Source of the DNA: Chitinophagales bacterium
GTDB taxonomy: Bacteria; Bacteroidota; Bacteroidia; Chitinophagales; LD1
Direction: 5' to 3'
DNA: 64,000 bases
NCBI GenBank assembly: GCA_016787045.1
Contig: JAEUVA010000034.1
Location: forward strand, 1 to 64,000
The position numbers and the translations under genes are program-made. Position 1 is the first letter of the stretch; every line of letters begins with the position of its first letter. Under the pieces are notes generated by a model. It did no database searches and was not told the DNA's origin. It saw only the letters and a program-made list of their open reading frames with translations. Below, in pieces: positions 19,085-26,362 of this stretch.

Positions 19085-19235
19085 AACATTTGATTTTACT
19101 GCTGCAAAAGAACCTTGGGCTATGCTTCTAAACCATTCAAAAAATTCGTAAAATTGAGTTCCTGAAAGCGCAATAGACAACATTAATCATTGGTTTTCAG
19201 CATTTTAATCTGAAACTTTGTAAATTTCTGACTGC

Positions 19236-20726
19236 ATGAAAAACGATGATGCTTCGCACCCGTTAAAAGATATTATCCAATCGCTCAGTAGTTCTGAAAA
19301 GAGGTATGTAAAAATTGAATTGCAAGCCAAAAAAGCCGAGCAAAGCGCGCTGCTTACCAAACTGTTTGACTTGGTAGAAAAACAAGAAAACTATGACGAT
19401 GCCAAAACCAAGCAGCAACTGAGCAAACAGTTTTCGTTCAGCAATTTTGCTGTGGTTAAAAACACGCTGTATGAAATTATTCTGGACTCTCTTCTCTCCT
19501 TTCATGCCGAAAACAATGTGGATGTGCTTTTGCAAAAGCAGCTTTCGTATGCAGAAATACTAAAACAAAAAAGCCAAGTAGAAGCTACTCAAAAACAATT
19601 GGACAAAGCAGCCACCTTAGCCCAAAAATACGAACGCTTTGGCATACTTGCTGACATTAAACAAAGACAAAGTTTAATGCAATTAGAATCGGGCGATATG
19701 AAAATAGTAGGTGAGTATTATGAAACAGGAAGTGAAGATGAACTACAAATTTCAGACTTCTTGCGTGAAATAAACACTGCTAAAAAATTAGCTGCTCAAA
19801 CCATATTGTTAGCCAAAAAATTTGGTGGATTATCGCAAGCAGAAAGCAGCAACGAGCTAAAAAAAATTCGGGAACATCCTACACTTGCCGCAATTGAAAA
19901 CCTGCAAACTTTTCATGGCAAAATGTATGCCCGCACTACTTTGGGCGTAATTACCAGTTTAGAAAAATCAATTCCTCACTCACTGGAAAACCGCCTGGCG
20001 CTGCACGAAATGTTTAAGCAGCATCCGCATTTTGTGCCCGATAAAATTCAACTGTACACCGGTAACCTCTACAATATTTGCGTTACTTTTCTTACACTTG
20101 AAAACATCAGCGATTGCGAAAAATTTTTGAACCTGTTGCAATCAGAAACCGAACGCCACAAACCAGCTTTTACAGAAGAAAACCGCGCTCTAACGCAATT
20201 GCGCATTTGCAATTTGCGCTTGCAACTTTGTGCACACACTGCAGATTACACAAGTGTAAAAAACATAGTAGATGAAGTGGCGGAAATTGAAAAGAAACAC
20301 GGTAATAAAAAATTGGAAGAGTTTATTTTGTCTTCTTACACCTATGCCGCTATGCTGTTTTACTTAGGTGGAAATTACGATGCATCGTTGCAGTATGTTA
20401 ACTTGCTATTAAATACCCGCGAAAAAGAATTGCGCAGAGATGTGATGCTCTACGCCAGGTTTTTAATCATTGCTCTGCACTACAAAATGGATAATCATGT
20501 GTTGATAGAATATGAGTTGAAAAACCTGCGCTATTTTCTGCAAAAAAATTTCAGCGATCAAGATTTGGGCAAACGCTTTGCCGATTTTTTTCACCTGCTG
20601 CTGCACGACAAAAATAAATTGCAAAAAAACCGCTCGCAATACCTTCCGCTATTTGCCCACACCGGCAACAAGCCAAACATTTATGAAAAAATGTTTGATG
20701 CTGTGGCAGAGAGTGTCGTTAGATAA
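19236..20726 (+). CDS. Uncharacterised helical protein, 'SLSxxEKxY' family, paralogue 1
   Basis: The 496-residue soluble protein, without signal peptide or membrane segment, is almost entirely helical. It starts with PLKDIIQSLSSSEKRYVKIEL, then LLTKLFDLVEKQENYD, and FAVVKNTLYEIILDSLLSFHAENNV. The gene at 57674-59125 has the same pattern in the same order (SLSQTEKTYFKKFA, LRLFDAIDAQEKYD, FSVLKNYLYSLILKSLRNYHAED), so the two are paralogues. The rest resembles TPR-like helical hairpins. I do not know a function. Both paralogues are divergently transcribed from a secreted-protein gene, here the giant adhesin with a 151-bp spacer. Confidence 0.75.
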   Translation: MKNDDASHPLKDIIQSLSSSEKRYVKIELQAKKAEQSALLTKLFDLVEKQENYDDAKTKQQLSKQFSFSNFAVVKNTLYEIILDSLLSFHAENNVDVLLQKQLSYAEILKQKSQVEATQKQLDKAATLAQKYERFGILADIKQRQSLMQLESGDMKIVGEYYETGSEDELQISDFLREINTAKKLAAQTILLAKKFGGLSQAESSNELKKIREHPTLAAIENLQTFHGKMYARTTLGVITSLEKSIPHSLENRLALHEMFKQHPHFVPDKIQLYTGNLYNICVTFLTLENISDCEKFLNLLQSETERHKPAFTEENRALTQLRICNLRLQLCAHTADYTSVKNIVDEVAEIEKKHGNKKLEEFILSSYTYAAMLFYLGGNYDASLQYVNLLLNTREKELRRDVMLYARFLIIALHYKMDNHVLIEYELKNLRYFLQKNFSDQDLGKRFADFFHLLLHDKNKLQKNRSQYLPLFAHTGNKPNIYEKMFDAVAESVVR

Positions 20727-20728
20727 AA

Positions 20729-20758
20729 AATCCCGCCCTCGTTGCCGAGGGGCGGGAT
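20729..20758. terminator. Bidirectional terminator between convergent genes
   Basis: A GC-rich hairpin (AATCCCGCC with GGCGGGATT, inner CTCG/CGAG) preceded by A-runs, between 20726 and 20806. Its sequence closely resembles the terminator at 23930-23959. Confidence 0.85.
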
Positions 20759-20805
20759 TCATTATCATCCTAGGTGTTAGTAAGGATATGCTGTTATGCA
20801 AAGAA

Positions 20806-23800
20806 CTACTGCTTCACAAAACTCTTCACTGCCGTTTTGCCGCTGGTGGTTTTGATGTGGATGAAGTAAGTGGCTTCAGCTAAAATGGAAGTAGCGAGTT
20901 GCAAGTTGCGAGTTGCGAGGTTGGATTGAGTGATGATGATTCTTCCCGTTACATCGGCAACTTGAATACTTTGAATTTCTTCCTCGCTTTCTATGTTTAT
21001 CACATTTGTGGTTGGGTTTGGATAAATCACCGTTCTGAAACTGGCAATCTCCCCTATTCCAACTATTGTAACATTCAAGGCACTTGAAGTGTTTGAACAT
21101 CCATTAGCATCGGTTACTAAAACGGTGTAGCTGCCGTTTTGTGTTGCTGTGTAGTTTTGTGCTGTTGCATTGTTGATGTTGCCGTTATTCAACTGCCATT
21201 GGTAGCTGCTGAATGATTGTGTACTCAATGTGTTGCCACTTTGTGTAATCGTTGGTTGCGGCAGTGCATTCACCGTTAATGTGAGTGTTACGATAGAATC
21301 GCAACCGCCTACGCTCACCAAAGTATCGAGGTATTGACCTGCCTGTGTAAGTTGCTGACCATTGAAGGTGTAGCTTTGCCCTTGGCAAATGGCTTGACTA
21401 ACACTTCCGGTTACAAAACTGTTTACGGTTAAGTTCAGCATGATGAAACTATCGCAACCCAAGGTGGTTTGCAGGGTATCAAAATACTGACCTGCTTGTG
21501 TGAGTTGTTGCCCTTTGAAGGTGTATGATTGACCTGTGCAGATTCCTGCATTGATGGTGTTTTCTATCTTGCTTAATACTGTAAGATCAAGTGTAATCAC
21601 AGAATCGCATCCTACACTGTTTGATTCAGTTCTGTTGTAACTACCGGATTGAGTAAGTGTTTGGTTACCAAAAACAAAACTCTCTCCAAAGCAAACTGTT
21701 GCAGCAAATGAACTTGCACTATTGAGTTTTATTGTAACCGTTTTGCTGGTGGTAGAAGAGCAGTTTCCGTTGCTCACAGTTACAGTGTAGGTGGTTGTTT
21801 GTGCAGGTGAAACTGTGATGGAAGCGTTGCTCCCTAATCCGTTTGCCCAAGCATAGCTATTGCCACCAGTAGCGGTGAGGGTAAAAGTATTGCCTTCACA
21901 AACAGAACTTACACCACTTATGCCTGCGGTAGGTGTGGTTTGCACACTAACTGTTTGCGATGCAGTAGCGGTGCAGTTGCCTGCGCCTGTTACCGTTACA
22001 GAATAAGTAGTGTTTGTGCTTGGCGAAACTGTTACACTCGCATTGGTGCCAAGTGAATTACTCCACACATAGCTGTTGCCACCGCTTGCTGTTAATGTTA
22101 TATTCAACCCTGAGCATACCGTAGTTGGTCCGCTGATTTGGGCATTTACAGTGTTTACCGTTACTGCTACTACCAACGAGGTATCTGCTCCGCAAGAGTT
22201 GGAAACAATACAACGGTAATTTCCTGCATCTACTGCTACTGATGAAGCGATACTGTAAGTAGCTGTATTAGAACCATTGCCCGATAAATTTACTCCACCT
22301 TTCTGCCACTGGTAGGTGATGTTGTTTCCGGTAGCTGTTACAGAAACACTAAACGGCTGACCTCCGCATACTGCAACGGCAGATGGCTCTTGTGTAATAT
22401 CCGGTGCAATACATGGTGCGGGTAAATTGATGCGGGCTGTGTAAACATCGTAGTTGACTGCATTATTAGTGAGTGCAGTTAAACCATCAAAATTGGTTTG
22501 TAAACTGTTGCCTGAACCTACCATATAAATGGTGTTACCAACCGCAAGCACATCGCTCGCATAATCATCCTGAAAGCCACCGGCACGCTGAAATTTATCC
22601 CAAGTTCCAGAGGTTTTGCTTAACCTGCCAATAAACATATCGTTGCCCCCGGCATTGGTGTAAGTGTTTCCGGCTACTGTAACTTGTGAGCCGGTCATAT
22701 AACCACACACCACCGGCAGGTTTGCAGAATCAAGCGTAACGTTATTGAAAAATATTTGGGTGTTGGTGTTGTAGAAAAAAACCGTATCGGCTGCGGCATT
22801 GTATTTAATCAATGCACCGGTGGTAGTGCCCTGTGTGCAAGCCAAATAAATACGATTATCAGTTTTATCTACTGCCAATCCATTTACCACACCACCAAAA
22901 AAGCCCGTAACAACCGGATGATTAAACGCATTTATCCCCAATAAAATGGCACCGTTTGTGGCAGAAACTCTTGCTAAAAATGCTTTTTTGGAATTAGCGC
23001 TTGTAATGCCGCCAGAAACTGCTGTGCTGCCGAGTGGTCCTTGCAACGACATGTTGCTTACAGTACCTGTCCATTCACCGGTGGCTACCACATTTCCCTG
23101 TCCGTCAAACTCCAGATTGTTGCAGGTGGCCGGTCCTTGCACCGTTCCTAATGGTTTCACTCTTACTGCCCACTGGTAATTTCCCAAGCTGTCATACTTG
23201 GCAATGTATCCGTCATTGATGTCGGTAGTAAACTTATTAGAGAAACCATCGGCATCGGTGAGGAATGAATTTGCATTTTGATGACAGCGACCACCTATAA
23301 AAATAGTAGCTCCATCGGGCGATACGAGTACGGCATCGCCTGTATTTTGAGAGGTGGGTCCTGCAGAATAGGTCAAGCGATAAGCCCATGCCCAGTTGCC
23401 ATCGCTTCGCATTTTGGCTATGAACATAGAGCGCGTTTGATCGCCTTGTATGGTTTTTGTGCCAAATGTAAGTGTGCCGTTAAAATAGCCGGTTACATAG
23501 GCATTGCCCTGCGCATCCACATCTAAAGATGTAAATGCACTTTCACCGGTTCCGGTCGGAACAATTGGCGGTGAATAAGTACCGTTGGTTTCATCTTGAA
23601 TAGCAATCCATCCGCGGCTACCTACCACACCACTAAAAGAGTGTGCACCAAATGTAGCCGATGGAGAAGTAACCCACCCACAGGTGTAAATAAAACCGCC
23701 CGAACCTTTTTTAATGCTCACTCCAAAGTCAGCAGAAGTGCCGCCTGCTTTGCGTGCCCATGCCCAGTTTTGAGCGGTAGTTTGTAAAGTTGTAATCAGT

Positions 23801-23829
23801 ACCGTAAGAAAAAGCAGAATGTACTTCAT
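20806..23829 (-). CDS. T9SS surface protein with propeller, Ig-like and PKD-like repeats
   Basis: The start chosen is ATG 23829 (MKYILLFLTVLITTLQTTAQ, a signal peptide). The frame also reaches TTG 23853, but that lies in the conserved leader. The 1007-residue product has a propeller-like first half with GNAYVTGYFNGTLTFG and similar blades, an Ig-like domain (ITYQWQKGGVNLSG...GNYRCIVSNSCG), two copies of the 72-residue repeat (SGPTTVCSGLNITLTASGG), three C-x-G-x-S repeats with GCDS (ICTGQSYTFKGQQLT), an Ig-like domain, and a type A sorting domain (IYPNPTTNVI...FVKQ). The promoter carries the family A direct repeats. It is probably controlled by the kinase/regulator pair at 25562-29257, and is a surface protein of unknown target. 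Confidence 0.92.
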   Translation of the reverse strand: MKYILLFLTVLITTLQTTAQNWAWARKAGGTSADFGVSIKKGSGGFIYTCGWVTSPSATFGAHSFSGVVGSRGWIAIQDETNGTYSPPIVPTGTGESAFTSLDVDAQGNAYVTGYFNGTLTFGTKTIQGDQTRSMFIAKMRSDGNWAWAYRLTYSAGPTSQNTGDAVLVSPDGATIFIGGRCHQNANSFLTDADGFSNKFTTDINDGYIAKYDSLGNYQWAVRVKPLGTVQGPATCNNLEFDGQGNVVATGEWTGTVSNMSLQGPLGSTAVSGGITSANSKKAFLARVSATNGAILLGINAFNHPVVTGFFGGVVNGLAVDKTDNRIYLACTQGTTTGALIKYNAAADTVFFYNTNTQIFFNNVTLDSANLPVVCGYMTGSQVTVAGNTYTNAGGNDMFIGRLSKTSGTWDKFQRAGGFQDDYASDVLAVGNTIYMVGSGNSLQTNFDGLTALTNNAVNYDVYTARINLPAPCIAPDITQEPSAVAVCGGQPFSVSVTATGNNITYQWQKGGVNLSGNGSNTATYSIASSVAVDAGNYRCIVSNSCGADTSLVVAVTVNTVNAQISGPTTVCSGLNITLTASGGNSYVWSNSLGTNASVTVSPSTNTTYSVTVTGAGNCTATASQTVSVQTTPTAGISGVSSVCEGNTFTLTATGGNSYAWANGLGSNASITVSPAQTTTYTVTVSNGNCSSTTSKTVTIKLNSASSFAATVCFGESFVFGNQTLTQSGSYNRTESNSVGCDSVITLDLTVLSKIENTINAGICTGQSYTFKGQQLTQAGQYFDTLQTTLGCDSFIMLNLTVNSFVTGSVSQAICQGQSYTFNGQQLTQAGQYLDTLVSVGGCDSIVTLTLTVNALPQPTITQSGNTLSTQSFSSYQWQLNNGNINNATAQNYTATQNGSYTVLVTDANGCSNTSSALNVTIVGIGEIASFRTVIYPNPTTNVINIESEEEIQSIQVADVTGRIIITQSNLATRNLQLATSILAEATYFIHIKTTSGKTAVKSFVKQ

Positions 23830-23850
23830 GTGTATGAATTTTGTTTGGCA

Positions 23851-23919
23851 CAAAACTCATACGCGCAGTTCTTAAAACAGTACACGATTTCACGAAACCC
23901 CTGTTTTGGTTTCATGAAC
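23851..23919 (-). promoter_or_regulatory. Family A direct-repeat operator and promoter of the 20806-23829 gene
   Basis: On the minus strand, GTTCATGAAA and TTTCGTGAAA (plus-strand 23910-23919 and 23888-23897) lie 22 bp apart. A TTTG -7 candidate is at 23851-23854, 46 bp from the proximal repeat, followed by the leader GCCAAACAAAATT and the ATG. The block 23883-23922 is nearly identical to 25501-25540. Paired direct repeats at two-turn spacing are typical of LytTR regulator sites; the binding itself is inferred. Confidence 0.6.
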
Positions 23920-23929
23920 AGAATAAAAA

Positions 23930-23959
23930 AACCCGCCCTCGTTGCCGAGGTGCGGGATT
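23930..23959 (-). terminator. Terminator of the 23984-25447 gene
   Basis: A hairpin with CCCGC/GCGGG outer arms and CTCG/CGAG inner arms ends in a U-run on the minus strand. Between it and the stop lies the tag GAGTTTTGTTTA, shared with other T9SS genes here. Confidence 0.85.
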
Positions 23960-23983
23960 AAACAAAACTCAACTCATCCTTTA

Positions 23984-25447
23984 TTACTGCTTCGCAAAAC
24001 TCTTTACTGCGGTTTTGCCGGTAGTGGTTTTGATGTGAATGAAATAAGTGGCTTCAGCTAAAATGGAAGTAGCGAGTTGCAAGTTGCGAGTTGATAGGTT
24101 ATTCTCAGCAATGATGATTCTTCCGGTTACATCAGCAACTTCAATGGCTTGAATATCTTCACTGCAATCTATGTGCAACACATTTGAAGTTGGGTTCGGA
24201 AATATCACACTGCTGAAATCTGCAACCTCACTTAAGCTACTTACTGTAACATTTACTGCAGCCGATGTGTTGCTGCACCCATTGGCATCGGTTACTCTTA
24301 CTGTGTAGCTGCCGTTTTGTGTGGCAGTGTAGTTTTGAGCAGTGGCTCCGTTAATGTCGTTGCCATTTAACCTCCACTGATAACTGCTGAATGTTTGGGT
24401 ATTGAGCGTGTTAGCATTTTGGACAATAGTAGGTAGAGGTAAATCATATACGGGAACTACTACACTTGCCATTGCACCATAGCACCCTGATGCATCAGTT
24501 ACTTTTACGGTATAAGTAGAGGAGAATGTCGGAGTAGCGGTTGCTGTTGCAGTGGTGGAGGTAATAGCCGGATTACCGTTACCTGCATCCCAGCTATAGT
24601 TGGCTACAGCGCCAGAAGGTGTGGCTGTTAGTGTTACCGGGTTTCCAACGCAAACACTCGTTGGAGATGCGCTAAGCGTTACGCCCAGTGTAACTGGTGA
24701 AGTTGTAGTAGGATCGGGTTCATTATACAGGCAAGTAACTTCTGCATCGGTTAACGCCTTGTTGTAAATATTAATATCGTCTATTGCACCTAAAAAGCCG
24801 TTGAAGCCATTTGACCGCAATCCGATAAGAAATGGAGTGTTTGAAGAAGAATTTGCATAAACGCCAGTGAATGTCTGGTTATATTTTAGCGCACCATTCA
24901 CATATATTTTGTGTCGGTTATTATCATTTTTGTTGTAAGTAAACACAATATGATGCCACTGCCCGGTTGCATAGGATGTAGTGTCATAGTCACCGTTAGC
25001 GTTTACAACGCGAATGGCAACAAGGGTATTGGCGCTGTTTGTTAGTTCTAACAAAAACTGCTCCTTAAAGGGGTCGGAATTCCACCGAGCCAAAATGCAC
25101 CGGTTTGATGTAAGACTATTGGCATCGGGTTTTACCCACACCGAAAAGCTAACGGCATCCATGTTGTTCAAATCAAAAAAATCGGGAGTTTGAGGAGAAC
25201 TGGTGTTGTAATAATAAAACGCTGCGCTACCATTAAAGTAATAGGCATGATTGGCGTTGCCAAAACGGTCGGCAGTTGGTGTAGGATTTGAAAAACCAGT
25301 TAAGCCATCATACAATGAGTGGTCAATGTTTACTTCATTGTCTTTGCTTCCGAGGGTAAAATAAAATTTACCCACCAAGCCAAGATTAATTTGAGCTTGA
25401 GCAACAAAAACGATAGCCGAGAATAAAAGTGTAAATAGTTTTTTCAT
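23984..25447 (-). CDS. T9SS surface protein with LamG-like and PKD/Ig-like domains
   Basis: The 487-residue product has a signal peptide (MKKLFTLLFSAIVFVAQAQ), then a LamG/concanavalin-like jelly roll at about residues 25-235, with WVKPDANSLTSN, WHHIVFTYNKND and LGAIDDINIYNKALTDAEV as typical strands. After it come a PKD-like domain (CVGNPVTLTATPSG), an Ig-like domain (SSYQWRLNGNDINGA) and a type A sorting domain (IFPNPTSNVL...FAKQ). LamG domains often bind carbohydrate, but the ligand is unknown. The gene lies 114 bp downstream of the LytTR regulator and has family A repeats in its promoter. Confidence 0.92.
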   Translation of the reverse strand: MKKLFTLLFSAIVFVAQAQINLGLVGKFYFTLGSKDNEVNIDHSLYDGLTGFSNPTPTADRFGNANHAYYFNGSAAFYYYNTSSPQTPDFFDLNNMDAVSFSVWVKPDANSLTSNRCILARWNSDPFKEQFLLELTNSANTLVAIRVVNANGDYDTTSYATGQWHHIVFTYNKNDNNRHKIYVNGALKYNQTFTGVYANSSSNTPFLIGLRSNGFNGFLGAIDDINIYNKALTDAEVTCLYNEPDPTTTSPVTLGVTLSASPTSVCVGNPVTLTATPSGAVANYSWDAGNGNPAITSTTATATATPTFSSTYTVKVTDASGCYGAMASVVVPVYDLPLPTIVQNANTLNTQTFSSYQWRLNGNDINGATAQNYTATQNGSYTVRVTDANGCSNTSAAVNVTVSSLSEVADFSSVIFPNPTSNVLHIDCSEDIQAIEVADVTGRIIIAENNLSTRNLQLATSILAEATYFIHIKTTTGKTAVKSFAKQ

Positions 25448-25468
25448 GTGTTAGAATTTTGTTTGGCT

Positions 25469-25537
25469 CAAAAAACAGCTACAAATTTCTTCCAACAACA
25501 CACGATTTCACGAAGACCCTGTTTTGGTTTCATGAAC
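25469..25537 (-). promoter_or_regulatory. Family A direct-repeat operator and promoter of the 23984-25447 gene
   Basis: On the minus strand, GTTCATGAAA (25528-25537) and CTTCGTGAAA (25506-25515) lie 22 bp apart, and TTTG (25469-25472) is 46 bp from the proximal repeat, the same geometry as at 23851-23919. The leader GCCAAACAAAATTC precedes the ATG. The operator lies directly downstream of the regulator gene 25562-26347, its likely ligand. Confidence 0.6.
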
Positions 25538-25561
25538 GGAAGAAAACTACGCTTTTGAAAA

Positions 25562-26347
25562 CTAAATGATTGACGACTTACCGCCTGCTATACGTATTTC
25601 AGCAAAGCTGTCTTCAAAATCTTTTTTGCGCTCTTTAGATACAGGTAAAGCAGTTTCATCTTCCATCAATATGAAGCTCTCCATTCTGTTGTACTTGCGC
25701 ACATAGTTCAAATTCACCAAGTGCGAACGATGAATACGGAAAAAGTTTTTACGCTTAGTAAGCATTTCTTCAAAGAATTTAATCTTTCGGCTTACCAATA
25801 GTTTTGAACCATTGCTTAAACACACATTAGTATAGGCACCCTCTGCCTGAAGCAGCACAATTTCAGAAACCTCTACAAACAAAACCCCATCACTAACAGG
25901 TAAAGCAATGCGCGAAAATTCATCGGTTTGCAAGTTGCTTTGCAACAACTCCAAACGTTGCTTCATACTATGTGCAGAAAGTTTACCCCGTAGTTTTTCT
26001 ACTGCGGTTTTCAGCTTTTCTACCTGCAAAGGTTTTAGCAAATAATCTACTGCCGAAAGCTCGAATGCCTTAACAGCATAATCGCTATAAGCCGTAACAA
26101 ACACTATTTCAAAACTCACTTCATCAAAAAATTTCAACAACTCAAAGCCATTAAACTCCAGCATTTCAATATCCAAAAAAACCACATTGGGTTGATGCTC
26201 CTTTATGGCTAACACTGCTTTGGGAACATTTGAACATTGCGCTACTACTTTTACATTGTTTACTGAAGTTTCCAGCAATGTTTCCAAAGTACGTCTTGCA
26301 TGTGCCTCATCATCCACTATTATCGCATTGATAATTTCTTCTTTCAT
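25562..26347 (-). CDS. LytTR-family response regulator (pair 1)
   Basis: The 261-residue product has an N-terminal receiver domain with acidic pocket VDDE (11-14), phospho-acceptor D59 in VVFLDIEM, T85 in FVTAYSD and K105 in DYLLKPLQ. The C-terminal half (about 150-245) is a LytTR DNA-binding domain: VLLQAEGAYTNV, FEEMLTKRKNFFRIHRSHLVNLNYV, and LPVSKERKKDF. The upstream gene on the same strand, 15 bp away, is the cognate sensor kinase, so phosphotransfer between them is expected. LytTR domains bind paired direct repeats. Such repeats occur before the next two T9SS genes downstream. Confidence 0.93.
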   Translation of the reverse strand: MKEEIINAIIVDDEAHARRTLETLLETSVNNVKVVAQCSNVPKAVLAIKEHQPNVVFLDIEMLEFNGFELLKFFDEVSFEIVFVTAYSDYAVKAFELSAVDYLLKPLQVEKLKTAVEKLRGKLSAHSMKQRLELLQSNLQTDEFSRIALPVSDGVLFVEVSEIVLLQAEGAYTNVCLSNGSKLLVSRKIKFFEEMLTKRKNFFRIHRSHLVNLNYVRKYNRMESFILMEDETALPVSKERKKDFEDSFAEIRIAGGKSSII

Positions 26348-26362
26348 ACGTCAATAATATTA

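Noticed and set aside
19085-19183. N-terminal extension of the giant gene frame beyond ATG 19084
   Set aside because: It has no homology-like features and would bury the signal peptide; the same holds for extensions at 34520-34561, 57546-57590 and 44184-44264.
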